Part shown: one piece after another, positions 1-8,968 of the stretch
Position numbering within the stretch: position 1 is the stretch's first letter
Layout of the letters: every line of letters starts with the position of its first letter
Source: Sphingomonas sp. GC_Shp_5
Lineage (GTDB): Bacteria > Pseudomonadota > Alphaproteobacteria > Sphingomonadales > Sphingomonadaceae
Reading direction: 5' to 3'
Assembly (NCBI RefSeq): GCF_026540855.1
Contig: NZ_JALNUP010000003.1
Span: 124,001-188,000, forward strand
DNA length: 64,000 bases
Translations under genes and position numbers: made by a program
Notes under the pieces: generated by a model
What the model saw: the letters and a program-made list of their open reading frames with translations, nothing else
Database searches by the model: none
Told to the model about the DNA's origin: nothing

Positions 1-2
1 CG

Positions 3-845
3 CTCGGCACCCGCACCGTCAACCGCCTCGGCTATGGCGCCATGCAGCTCGCCGGCCCCGGCGTGTTCGGCCCGCCCAAGGATCATGCCGCGGCGCTGGC
101 GGTGCTGCGCGCCGCCGTCGAAGCCGGGGTCAACCACATCGACACCAGCGACTTCTACGGCCCGCACGTCACCAACAAGCTGATCCGCGAAGCGCTCCAC
201 CCCTATCGCGACGATCTCACCATCGTCACCAAGATCGGCGCGCGCCGCGGCGACGATGCCTCATGGATCCCCGCGACGTCGCCGGCCGAGCTCACCGCCG
301 CGGTTCACGACAATCTCCGCAACCTCGGCCTCGACGTGCTCGACGTCGTCAACTTGCGCCTGATGGGTGGCGAGGATCATGGCCCTTCGGAGGGATCGAT
401 CGCCGACCGGCTGGAGGTAGTCGCCGAGCTGCAGCAACAGGGCCTTATCCGCCACATCGGCCTCAGCAACGCCACCGCGGCCCAGATCGCCGAAGCCAAT
501 GGCATTGCCGAGATCGTCTGCGTGCAGAATCTGTACAATGTCGCGCACCGCGCCGACGATGCGCTGATCGACCAGCTCGCCGCCGACGGCATCGCCTATG
601 TGCCGTTCTTCCCGCTCGGCGGCTTCACCCCGCTGCAATCCACCGCCTTGTCTGATGTCGCCACATCGCTTGGCGCCACGCCGATGCAGGTGGCGCTCGC
701 CTGGCTGCTGCAGCGCGCGCCGAACCTGCTGCTGATCCCGGGGACCTCGTCGGTCGCGCATCTCCACGAAAACCTCGCGGCGGGGTCGCTGGTGCTGTCC
801 GCCGAAGCCGTCGCCACGCTTGACGCGATCGGCACCGCCGCCTGA
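3..845 (+). CDS. Aldo/keto reductase, 5' end missing
   Basis: The reading frame is already open at the window edge, so the start codon lies outside. About 280 residues are present. The visible part begins LGTRTVNRLGYGAMQL, the usual start of the barrel in this family. It continues with DTSDFYGP, carrying the catalytic Asp and Tyr, then VTKIG with the catalytic Lys, and a C-terminal IPGTSSVAHLHENL loop that binds NADP(H) in known members. The family reduces aldehydes and ketones in the cytoplasm with NADPH; the substrate cannot be told. No functional link to the photolyase genes that follow after 453 bases is evident. Confidence 0.88.
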   Translation, partial: LGTRTVNRLGYGAMQLAGPGVFGPPKDHAAALAVLRAAVEAGVNHIDTSDFYGPHVTNKLIREALHPYRDDLTIVTKIGARRGDDASWIPATSPAELTAAVHDNLRNLGLDVLDVVNLRLMGGEDHGPSEGSIADRLEVVAELQQQGLIRHIGLSNATAAQIAEANGIAEIVCVQNLYNVAHRADDALIDQLAADGIAYVPFFPLGGFTPLQSTALSDVATSLGATPMQVALAWLLQRAPNLLLIPGTSSVAHLHENLAAGSLVLSAEAVATLDAIGTAA

Positions 846-1298
846 GCCACGGAACCGATGGGTGATCATCTGGGGGCGATTCCTCAGATGCTCGCCCGTC
901 GGTCGTCGGTGCGGCGCTGTCGGAAGCCAGTGCCGCAGCTTGCCGCAAGCGCGGGGAACCTTCGCCGCCTCGGCGTATTTTCCGGTTAGCGTGCCAGCAA
1001 CCAATGCGGCGCGCACCCCGAACCGAAGACTGAATGACCCGCATGACATTGAGCCTGTTCGCCGCCTCGCGCGCGACGGGCAAGACCGGCCGGCACGCCG
1101 CCGATCTCCCGGACGCTAGCCACGTCGCCGCAGCCGACCATATCGAACGGCGCATGGGCCTCACGCCCGTCGAACTGGCCGCGCTTGACGAATCGTCCAC
1201 CCCGCGCGCGATGTCGTCGCCGGCCTGACAGCACCGCGCCGACAGATTCTCTGGGCTAGGGTCGGCATCGCTCTGCCGTTTCAAGCATTGATCGGCCG
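846..1298. other. Intergenic stretch without a supported gene
   Basis: This 453-base gap separates the reductase from the photolyase. A short frame at 1034-1228 (64 codons, beginning MTRMTLSLFAASRATGK) is open, but it has no recognisable domain and no clear ribosome-binding site. Other open frames here are arginine-rich, as expected by chance in GC-rich DNA. I see no strong hairpin terminator. The photolyase promoter should lie near the right end. Confidence 0.5.
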
Positions 1299-2696
1299 AT
1301 GACGACCACCTCCCCAGCCCCCACCCTCCTCTGGTTTCGCCAGGATCTCCGGCTTGCCGATCAGGCGGCGGTAACCGCCGCTGCTGCCGAGGGACCGGTG
1401 CTCGCGGTCTATGTGCTCGACGATGATGCGCCCGGCGACTGGCGGATCGGCGGCGCGCAACGCTGGTGGCTGCACCATGCGCTGACCAGCCTTGCTGCAT
1501 CGCTCGACGCGCTGGGTGTGCCGCTGGTGCTGCGCCGTGGCGACACGGTCGCGATCCTCGCCGAGCTCGCCGACGCGGTCGGTGCCGCGCGGGTCCACTG
1601 CCTGGCGCATTACGAACCGTGGTGGCGCGATACCGAGGCGCGGCTTGGCGAGCGGCTCGAGCTGGTCCGGCACGACGGCTATCTGCTCGCGGATCCAGAC
1701 ACGGTGCGCACCGGCGCAGGCACCGGCTTCCGCGTGTTTGCGCCCTTCTGGAAAGCCTTGCAGATGCGGATGCCGCCCGCGGCCCCCGTCGAGGCGCCGC
1801 AGCAGATCACCGGCGTCGCCCACCCGCCGGCCGGCGACGAACTGGCCGCCTGGGGCCTGCTGCCGACGGCGCCCGACTGGTCGGGCGGGTTCGACGAATG
1901 GCAACCCGGCGAGGAAGGCGCGCACGCGGCGCTCGAGGCGTTCGTCGACCATGTCGGCGGCTATGCGCAGGATCGCAATCTGCCCTCGATCGACGGCAGC
2001 TCGCGATTGTCACCGCACCTCCACATGGGTGAGATTTCGCCCGCGACGGTATGGCATGCGGTGGCGACCAGCCGCGGCGCCGAACCGTTCCTGCGCGAAC
2101 TCGCCTGGCGTGATTTCACCTCCAACCTGATCGTGCAACTGCCGCGCTATGCCGACGACAACGGCCGCGCGCGGATGGACGACCTCCGCTGGCGCAGCGG
2201 GCCCGAGGCCGATGCGGACTTCGTCGCCTGGACGAAGGGCGAGACCGGCTATCCGATCGTCGACGCCGGGATGCGCCAGCTGTGGCAGCTCGGCTGGATG
2301 CACAATCGGGTGCGGATGCTCACCGCGAGCTTCCTGATCAAGCATCTGCTGCTCGACTGGCGGCGTGGCGAGCGCTGGTTCTGGGACTGCCTGATCGATG
2401 CCGATTACGGCAACAACAGCGTCAACTGGCAGTGGGTGGCGGGCACCGGGGTCGATTCCGCGCCGTTCAACCGGATCATGGCGCCGCTTGGCCAGTCCGA
2501 GAAGTTCGATGCCGCCGGCTATATTCGCCACTGGGTGCCCGAGCTTGCAGCCCTCAGCGACGCGGTCATCCACGATCCGCACGGCGCGGGCGTGGCGCCG
2601 GCGGCTTATGCGCCGCCGCTGATCGGCCATCGCGAGGCCCGCGAGCGCGCGCTCGCCGCGCTGCGCCGCGCGGGGCCCCAGGCGGAATCTGCGTGA
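1299..2696 (+). CDS. phrB: Deoxyribodipyrimidine photolyase (class I type)
   Basis: A 465-residue cytoplasmic flavoprotein that uses blue light to split cyclobutane pyrimidine dimers. The N-terminal antenna domain opens with LLWFRQDLRLADQAAV. The FAD domain carries the family hallmarks GWMHNRVRM and DADYGNNSVNWQWVAGTG, followed by PFNRIMAPLGQSEKFD and YIRHWVPEL. The length is normal for class I enzymes. The stop codon overlaps the GTG start of the next gene (GTGA at 2693-2696), so the two are translationally coupled. Class I photolyases and related cryptochromes are close in sequence. The short length without a C-terminal extension favours a repair enzyme. Confidence 0.92.
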   Translation: MTTTSPAPTLLWFRQDLRLADQAAVTAAAAEGPVLAVYVLDDDAPGDWRIGGAQRWWLHHALTSLAASLDALGVPLVLRRGDTVAILAELADAVGAARVHCLAHYEPWWRDTEARLGERLELVRHDGYLLADPDTVRTGAGTGFRVFAPFWKALQMRMPPAAPVEAPQQITGVAHPPAGDELAAWGLLPTAPDWSGGFDEWQPGEEGAHAALEAFVDHVGGYAQDRNLPSIDGSSRLSPHLHMGEISPATVWHAVATSRGAEPFLRELAWRDFTSNLIVQLPRYADDNGRARMDDLRWRSGPEADADFVAWTKGETGYPIVDAGMRQLWQLGWMHNRVRMLTASFLIKHLLLDWRRGERWFWDCLIDADYGNNSVNWQWVAGTGVDSAPFNRIMAPLGQSEKFDAAGYIRHWVPELAALSDAVIHDPHGAGVAPAAYAPPLIGHREARERALAALRRAGPQAESA

Positions 2697-4243
2697 CGAT
2701 CATCATCCCCGTCCTCGGCGACCAGCTCAGCGCCTCGCTCGCATCGTTGCGCGACGTCGACCGCGCCGCGGCGATCGTGCTGATGGTCGAGGTTCGCGAG
2801 GAGACCGGCTACGTCCGCCACCACAAAAAGAAGATTGCGCTGATCTTCTCGGCGATGCGCCATTTCGCCGCCGAGCTGCGCGCCGACGGCTGGCGCGTCG
2901 ATTACGTGACGCTTGACGATCCCGACAACCGCCAGGGCTTCACCGGTGAGGTGCAGCGCGCGGTGGCGCGGCACGGGGCCACCGCCGTCCGCGTCGTCGA
3001 GGGTGCCGAATATCGCGTCCGCCAGATGCAGGACGGCTGGGCGGCGGCGAGCGGCGTGCCGGTCGAGATTCTCGCCGATGACCGCTTCATCTGCTCGGTG
3101 CCCGAGTTCCTCGGCTGGGCGAAGGGGCGGCGCGAACTCCGGATGGAATATTTCTACCGCGACATGCGCCGCCGGACCGGGCTGCTGATGACCGCCGACG
3201 GCGAGCCCGAGGGCGGCCGCTGGAACTTCGACGCCGACAATCGCGAGACCCCGCCGCGCGGGCTCAACTATCCGGTGCCCGAGCGGTTCGCCCCCGATGC
3301 GATCACGACGGAGGTGCTGGCGCTGGTCGGTCGCGAGTTCGCTGGCCACTTCGGCGATCTCGAGCCGTTCGCCCTGCCCGTCACCCGCAGCCAGGCGCTC
3401 GCCGCGCTTGCCCATTTCGTCGCGGCCGCGCTGCCTGATTTCGGCCGCTACGAAGACGCGATGGTGGCCGGGCAGGAGTATCTCTACCACAGCGTGCTCT
3501 CCTTGTGCATCAACCTCGGGCTGCTGACCCCGCTCGAGGTCGCCCATGCCGCCGCCGAGGCCTATGCGCGCGGGCTGGTGCCGCTCAACTCCGCCGAGGG
3601 CTTCGTCCGCCAGATCATCGGCTGGCGCGAATATATGCGCGGCATGTACTGGCGCGACATGCCGGGCTTTGCGACGCGCAACGCGCTTGCCGCGCACCGG
3701 CCGCTGCCTGAATTCTACTGGACCGGCGACACCGAGATGCGCTGCCTGCGCGAAAGCGTCGGCCAGACCCGGCGCGAGGCCTATGCGCATCACATCCAAC
3801 GGCTGATGGTGCTGGGCAATTTTGCGCTGATCGCCGGCGTCGATCCCAAGGCGATCTCCGACTGGTTCCTGGTGGTCTATTTCGATGCTTATGAGTGGGT
3901 GGAGATGCCCAATGTCATCGGCATGAGCCAGTTCGCCGACGGCGGCGCCATCGCCAGCAAGCCCTATGCCTCGACGGGCGCGTACATCGACCGGATGAGC
4001 GATTATTGCGGGCGCTGCCGCTACAAGGTGAAGCAGCGCACCGGCCCCGACGCCTGCCCGTTCAACGCGCTCTATTGGGACTTTATCGGCCGCCACGAGG
4101 ATCGGCTGCGCGGCAACAGCCGGATGCGCAACATGTACGCAACCTGGAACCGCTTCTCCGACGACGCCAAGGCCGAGATCCGCGCCAGCGCCGCGGCGTT
4201 CCTCGACGGGCTGGAGCCGGCGGCGAACGGCTGGGCACGGTAA
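2693..4243 (+). CDS. Iron-sulfur cryptochrome/photolyase (FeS-BCP, PhrB-like)
   Basis: A 516-residue protein of the iron-sulfur bacterial cryptochrome and photolyase group. Family members bind FAD, a ribolumazine antenna and a [4Fe-4S] cluster, and the characterised Agrobacterium PhrB repairs (6-4) photoproducts. The start chosen is GTG at 2693, which overlaps the upstream stop and gives the expected N-terminus (VTIIIPVLGDQLS). With this start the cluster cysteines fall at 351, 439, 442 and 455 (MRCLRES and DYCGRCRY to DACPFN). From memory, that spacing equals the PhrB ligand set with an offset of one. The conserved VIGMSQFADGG and YWDFIGRH segments are present. Activity on (6-4) lesions is inferred from the family. 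Confidence 0.88.
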   Translation: MTIIIPVLGDQLSASLASLRDVDRAAAIVLMVEVREETGYVRHHKKKIALIFSAMRHFAAELRADGWRVDYVTLDDPDNRQGFTGEVQRAVARHGATAVRVVEGAEYRVRQMQDGWAAASGVPVEILADDRFICSVPEFLGWAKGRRELRMEYFYRDMRRRTGLLMTADGEPEGGRWNFDADNRETPPRGLNYPVPERFAPDAITTEVLALVGREFAGHFGDLEPFALPVTRSQALAALAHFVAAALPDFGRYEDAMVAGQEYLYHSVLSLCINLGLLTPLEVAHAAAEAYARGLVPLNSAEGFVRQIIGWREYMRGMYWRDMPGFATRNALAAHRPLPEFYWTGDTEMRCLRESVGQTRREAYAHHIQRLMVLGNFALIAGVDPKAISDWFLVVYFDAYEWVEMPNVIGMSQFADGGAIASKPYASTGAYIDRMSDYCGRCRYKVKQRTGPDACPFNALYWDFIGRHEDRLRGNSRMRNMYATWNRFSDDAKAEIRASAAAFLDGLEPAANGWAR

Positions 4244-4245
4244 CG

Positions 4246-4270
4246 GCCGGCCCGCGTGGCGCGGGCCGGC
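4246..4270. terminator. Hairpin between convergent genes
   Basis: A perfect 10-bp inverted repeat (GCCGGCCCGC / GCGGGCCGGC) with a 5-base loop lies between the stop of the cryptochrome gene and the stop of the facing TonB receptor gene. There is no clear T run. It can serve as a bidirectional terminator. Confidence 0.65.
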
Positions 4271-4280
4271 TCGTTCAAGG

Positions 4281-7172
4281 TCAGAAGCGGAAGCGGGCGC
4301 CCGCCTGAATGGTGCGCGCCTGGACACGAACGCCGACCGGAAGCGCATTGTACGCGCCGAAGTAGGAATCGGCGCTATTGTGCAGCAGGTTGGTGGCATC
4401 GACGCTGAAGGTCAGGAACTTGACCGGGGTGAAGTTGACCGAAGCATCGAGCCGCGATGTATCCTGCGTGTAGATCGAATAGCCGGGGTTCACATAATCG
4501 ATATACGTCTTGTAGCTCGACCGGATGTTATAGGCGATGCGCGCGCCGAATTGGGGCGTGTCGTAGAAAAACTGGACGTTGCCTGAGTAGGTCGAGGTGT
4601 AGGGCGCGTCGAACAGCCCCTTGGTGTCGAGATCGGCATCGTTATACGCCAGATGCAGCGTCGCCACCGGGATATAGGTGAAATTGACGTTCAGCCCGAA
4701 GTTCTTCCACAGCCCCGGCAGGAACTCGAAGAAGGTGTTCATCTGCCCTTCCACGCCGAAGATCTTGCCGGGACCGGCGTTGCGCGATTTGCCGACAAGG
4801 TAGGTGCCATCCGCCACCAGCGGATTGAGAGGCTGACCCGGAACGAGTTCGCGCTGCTCGGTATAATAGATGAAGCCGGTCTGGTTCTTCAGGAACGTAC
4901 CAAGCGACAACACCCCGCCGCGACCATAATAATATTCCAGTGACGCGTCGTAACTATTTTCCTGTGCCGCCTTCAGATCCGGGTTGCCCGAATAGATCTT
5001 GCCAATGGTAGTTTCATCGAGAAGATTGAGCGACGATCGCATCGAGTAGAAGTCGGGGCGTGACACGTTGTGCGTATAGGAAAGGCGCAGCTGCATCTTG
5101 GGCGTGAAGTGGATCGTGCCGGTCGCGCTGGGCAGGAAATCGATGTAGTTCGATGTGCTGCTCGTCGGCGTGTAGATCACTGGCAGGCTATAATCGGGCT
5201 TGCCCGTGCTCAGCAGATGGAAGGTGTATTGCGAGCTGGTGGCGGTGCCCCAGGTGTTGACGAACCGCAGCCCGAGCGTGCCATCGATCGGGAAATGGGC
5301 ATCGAACCCGTAATTGATCTGGCCGTAAGCGGCAAAGGTCCGCTCATGCTCCTTGAAGCTCTCCCCGGGATCGGTGGTCGCGGGCTCGGCGAGCGTCCAG
5401 TCCCGTCCCTGAAGATCGGCGCCGTTGTTGATGAGGTAATTGCGCACCGCGCCGAAATTGTCGAACAGGCTCTGCCCGTCGAAGTGATAATAGGTCGGCA
5501 CCTGGCTCGCGCCCGAGATGTCGGGGGTGGTGGTCGCCAAGCCGACGCCGGTGGCGGCGCCCACAGCGGTAAGGCTCGGCGCCGTCGCCGTGTTGAAGTA
5601 GAAGGCGTCGCGATAGCCATAATCGCGCGCCATCGTGTGCTTGGTGAAGCGCGCGCCCAGCTGCACCGATCGTACCAGCCCCGTGCGGCTGGTCTGCACG
5701 GTCATGTCGAGGTTCGAGGCGAACAACGTATCGTCGTTGGTCCCGCGCTCGTCATGAATCTGATACAGCTTATAGTTTGCCGGATCGCTGATATCGACAC
5801 CGGGAAAGCTGATATAAGGCCCGCCGCCCGGAACGTTGGGCGAGTTGAAGTCGACGTCCGCCGAGGTTGCGCCGCTGAAACGGAACTGATCCTGGACGAA
5901 ATAGGTCTTGTTGTTGCTCCAATTATATTGATTGCTGAAGTTTATCTGGACGTCGTCGGTGTGATAGTGGGTCTCGAAACTGGTCGTGTAGGTGTCGCTC
6001 CTGGTGTGATGGTAGGTGCTGATCGGGCCGCCACCGACGCCATTGGGGTTGTTGAGCGTCACCGTGCTGACGGTACCATCCGGATTGGCGACAAGATTGC
6101 TGTATGTGCCGTTCCCGTCGTTGGTGACCATCCGCAGATTGTCTGTCTTGTCGGTCGACCGGACCCCGACATACGATCCCTCCACCACGAAATCGAGGTG
6201 ATCGCTCGCCTTCCACTGCCATGAGGCATTGAGCGAGGGGCGCTTGATGCTGCCCGATTCGACTCCGTAGTTCACGGCATAAGGGATGATCGTGTTCTGC
6301 AACGCCGCCGGCAGCGCCAGATAGGCCGGCGTTCCGCTCGGGATCTGCTGCGGCGATTCGCTGACGACGTAATTCTCGAAATAATTGTTCCGCGTGTACG
6401 ATCCGTTGACCAGAAAGCCCATCTCGCCGATCGGCGTGTCGAAGCGATCGGCCACCAACAGGCTGGCATAGGGGCTCTTGGTATTGCCGAGATCGGAGAA
6501 GGACTCGCGGAAGCTGCCCGCCAGCGTCATGCCCTGCTTGAGATCCAGCGGCCGGCGCAGTTCGACATTGACCGTGCCAGCGATCCCGCCCTCGGGCTGA
6601 TCCGCGCCGCGCGTCTTGTACACCTGGACCGACTTGAGCAACTCAGCGGGAATATCGGCGAGATTGAGCGACCGCAAACCCGCACCTGCCGCTTCATAGC
6701 CGTTGATGGTAGTTTGAACATCGCCCAAGCCGCGGATCGTGACATTGGTGCCCTCGCCGTGAGAGCGGTCGATCTGCACGCCCGTGATCCGCGCGAGCGT
6801 CTCGGGCACGTTGTTGTCGGGCAGCTTGCCGGCATCCTCGGCATCGACTGAATCGACGATCTGCTTGGAGGAGCGCTTGCGGTTCCGCGCGTTCTGCAAG
6901 CTCCCGCGCAGGCCGGTGACGATGATGTCATTGCCCTCGGCGCCCTTGTATGTCGCCGTCGTCGTACCCGCACGCGTGGCCTGGCGGATGGCCTTGGCGC
7001 GGCGCTTGGCTTCGGCGCGCTCGGCCTTGGTCAGAGGGCGGGCAGGATCGGTGTCGGCCTGGACCATCGCGGCGCCAGCAGGTGCTGGCGCGGCCGCATG
7101 GGCTGTACCTGCCGCGAGCATCAGCGCGACCGATCCGCAGGTAAGTTTCAATTTTCCCCGTGAGGTCATCAT
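4281..7172 (-). CDS. TonB-dependent receptor, carbohydrate type
   Basis: A 963-residue outer-membrane receptor. A signal peptide (KLKLTCGSVALMLAAGTAHA) is followed by a linker and a plug domain starting near GNDIIVTGLRGSLQNARNRK. The plug contains VDSVDAEDAGKLPDNNV and ALKSVQVYK-like elements (LLKSVQVYKTRGADQPEGG), typical of the sphingomonad/Caulobacter receptors for sugars. The barrel ends in QARTIQAGARFRF with the terminal Phe needed for outer-membrane insertion. It would import an oligosaccharide using TonB energy. The GH27 and GH43 genes upstream on the same strand suggest a galactose- and arabinose-containing ligand, which is inference. The promoter region holds an element shared with the GH43 promoter. 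Confidence 0.9.
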   Translation of the reverse strand: MMTSRGKLKLTCGSVALMLAAGTAHAAAPAPAGAAMVQADTDPARPLTKAERAEAKRRAKAIRQATRAGTTTATYKGAEGNDIIVTGLRGSLQNARNRKRSSKQIVDSVDAEDAGKLPDNNVPETLARITGVQIDRSHGEGTNVTIRGLGDVQTTINGYEAAGAGLRSLNLADIPAELLKSVQVYKTRGADQPEGGIAGTVNVELRRPLDLKQGMTLAGSFRESFSDLGNTKSPYASLLVADRFDTPIGEMGFLVNGSYTRNNYFENYVVSESPQQIPSGTPAYLALPAALQNTIIPYAVNYGVESGSIKRPSLNASWQWKASDHLDFVVEGSYVGVRSTDKTDNLRMVTNDGNGTYSNLVANPDGTVSTVTLNNPNGVGGGPISTYHHTRSDTYTTSFETHYHTDDVQINFSNQYNWSNNKTYFVQDQFRFSGATSADVDFNSPNVPGGGPYISFPGVDISDPANYKLYQIHDERGTNDDTLFASNLDMTVQTSRTGLVRSVQLGARFTKHTMARDYGYRDAFYFNTATAPSLTAVGAATGVGLATTTPDISGASQVPTYYHFDGQSLFDNFGAVRNYLINNGADLQGRDWTLAEPATTDPGESFKEHERTFAAYGQINYGFDAHFPIDGTLGLRFVNTWGTATSSQYTFHLLSTGKPDYSLPVIYTPTSSTSNYIDFLPSATGTIHFTPKMQLRLSYTHNVSRPDFYSMRSSLNLLDETTIGKIYSGNPDLKAAQENSYDASLEYYYGRGGVLSLGTFLKNQTGFIYYTEQRELVPGQPLNPLVADGTYLVGKSRNAGPGKIFGVEGQMNTFFEFLPGLWKNFGLNVNFTYIPVATLHLAYNDADLDTKGLFDAPYTSTYSGNVQFFYDTPQFGARIAYNIRSSYKTYIDYVNPGYSIYTQDTSRLDASVNFTPVKFLTFSVDATNLLHNSADSYFGAYNALPVGVRVQARTIQAGARFRF

Positions 7173-7220
7173 GCCCCGCCCCTTTTCGTCGCTATACCGT
7201 TACAGAATTACTCATACGAA

Positions 7221-7238
7221 ATACTGTATACGTTTGAG
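7221..7238 (-). promoter_or_regulatory. Shared 18-bp promoter element, copy 1
   Basis: Read on the minus strand this is CTCAAACGTATACAGTAT, lying 49 bases before the TonB receptor start. It contains the 9-bp palindrome ATACTGTAT (plus-strand 7221-7229). The copy at 10601-10618 matches it at 15 of 18 positions. A TTGACA hexamer lies upstream at 7260-7255 on the minus strand, so the palindrome would sit close to the transcription start, as a repressor site often does. Confidence 0.45.
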
Positions 7239-7431
7239 CGTGGGCAGTGTGATCTGTCAAGCGTTCGTCACATCCGGTTTGTAGATGAGAAACAATCGGC
7301 GGCCAGCGCATCGTCGGCACCGGATAAGGGCGCCACGTGCCGTGTGGGCGCGCGTAGCGTTGCACGTGCCAGCGTGCCCCCCCCGCGCACGAAAACGCCT
7401 TGGCGTTAACGCCATGGCGCTCCCACCGCCG

Positions 7432-8943
7432 TCAGGCGCCGCGCACCCGCAGCAGCACCGCGCCATGCGCCCGAACGGTGACGCTGGTCTGGCCGGGCGG
7501 CAGGTCGGCCCCCCGCCACACATCGTGGCGTGGGCCGATGCGGGCGAGCCCCGCGTCCGCGGGCTGCAGCGCAACCCGCGCGGCCTGTTCGCCGCGATTG
7601 AACACGGCGAGCGCAACGCTGCCGTCGGCGAGCGGCTTGGCCCAGATCACGGCATCGCCCTCGCTGCGCACCGCATGGCCCTGAATGCCACGTGCATCCT
7701 GGTCGATCGCGATCACGCCGCGGTTCTGGAGCAACGCGCGCGTTGCCGCATCGGTCTGGCGCAGGTCGTGGCCCATCATCAGCGGCGCCGCCGACATCGC
7801 CCACAGCGTCATGTGGGTGGTATATTCGTCGATGCTCATGCCGCCGTTGCCGAGCTCGAGCATGTCGGGGTCGTTCCAGCCACCGGGCCCGGCGTGGCCG
7901 AACCGGGGGTTTCGATCGAAGCCGATCTCGGCCATCGTCTTGTAGGTGTCGGTGATGTCGCCGGTGGTGCGCCACAGATGGCCGCCGACCGAACGCCCCC
8001 AGGCAGCGACGTCGAACCGGCCATATTCGCACAAGGAATAGATGATCGGCCGCCCGGTGGCGCGCAGCGCCGCACCCATCTCATGGTAGCTGCGCTGCAC
8101 CGTATCGGCATCGGCATAGAACCATTCGCCCGAACACAGGTCGTATTTGAGATAGTCGACGCCCCAGGCGGCAAACGTCCGGGCGTCCTGCGCGACATGG
8201 CCATAGCTGCCTTGATAGCCCGCGCAGGTGCGCGGCCCGGGCGAGCTGTAGATCCCGAGCTTGAGCCCACGCGCGTGGACGTAATCCGCAAGCGCCTTCA
8301 TGTCGGGGAATTTGCCGTTGGGGTGGAGCACGCCGGCGGCATCGCGGTTGCCCTGCCAGCCGTCGTCGATGTTGACGTAGCGATAGCCGGCGTCCCGCAA
8401 GCCGGTGGCGACCATGGCATCGGCCATCGCGCGCACGGTGGCGTCGTCGATGCGATTGGCGAACTTGTTCCAGCTGCTCCAGCCCATCGGCGGCGTCATC
8501 GCCTGCCCGTCGGGCGCGAGCGTACCGAGCGGCGGCAGCACGGCGAAGCGGAAGGCGCGCGCGCGTCGGTCGGCGGCGGTGCCGCGCCGGCCATGCTCGG
8601 CGACCATCGATTCCCAGATCTGCCCGCGCAGCGCCACGCCCTTGGCGCCGAGCGTCGCGCTCCATTCGCGGGTGGGATGCTCGCGATCGTTGATGTTGCG
8701 CGCGGTGAAGCGCAGCCTGTTGCCCTCGACATGGGCGCCGACCATCTCGACCGGGCCATACCAGAGCGTGGTGACCCGCCCAGTGATCGCGTCGCCGTGG
8801 CTTTCCACCTCCATCATGGTCACTCCCGGGTTGGGCGCTGACGAGTCGAACACCCATATGCCGTCGAAGGCGGTGCGGGCGGCGGCCGGGGTGGCGACAA
8901 CGGTCGCCCACAGGCAGGCGATGATCGCGGTCAACAGGCGCAT
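7432..8943 (-). CDS. Alpha-galactosidase, glycoside hydrolase family 27
   Basis: A 503-residue secreted enzyme with a signal peptide ending in TPAAARTA. An N-terminal beta-rich segment of about 125 residues precedes the GH27 barrel, which opens with MTPPMGWSSWNKF (residues 149-161) and NIDDGWQG (191-198). The nucleophile is Asp268 in YLKYDLCSG, and the acid/base is Asp329 in LWRTTGDI. The C-terminal beta domain (about 400-503) is also present. GH27 enzymes remove terminal alpha-1,6-linked galactose. The gene lies 25 bases downstream of the GH43 gene on the same strand, so the two form an operon. Confidence 0.92.
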   Translation of the reverse strand: MRLLTAIIACLWATVVATPAAARTAFDGIWVFDSSAPNPGVTMMEVESHGDAITGRVTTLWYGPVEMVGAHVEGNRLRFTARNINDREHPTREWSATLGAKGVALRGQIWESMVAEHGRRGTAADRRARAFRFAVLPPLGTLAPDGQAMTPPMGWSSWNKFANRIDDATVRAMADAMVATGLRDAGYRYVNIDDGWQGNRDAAGVLHPNGKFPDMKALADYVHARGLKLGIYSSPGPRTCAGYQGSYGHVAQDARTFAAWGVDYLKYDLCSGEWFYADADTVQRSYHEMGAALRATGRPIIYSLCEYGRFDVAAWGRSVGGHLWRTTGDITDTYKTMAEIGFDRNPRFGHAGPGGWNDPDMLELGNGGMSIDEYTTHMTLWAMSAAPLMMGHDLRQTDAATRALLQNRGVIAIDQDARGIQGHAVRSEGDAVIWAKPLADGSVALAVFNRGEQAARVALQPADAGLARIGPRHDVWRGADLPPGQTSVTVRAHGAVLLRVRGA

Positions 8944-8968
8944 GACGAACTCCTGGATGGAAGGCTGG

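Noticed and set aside
1034-1228. 64-codon plus frame in the gap before the photolyase gene
   Set aside because: No ribosome-binding site, no domain and no partner. Left as unsupported.
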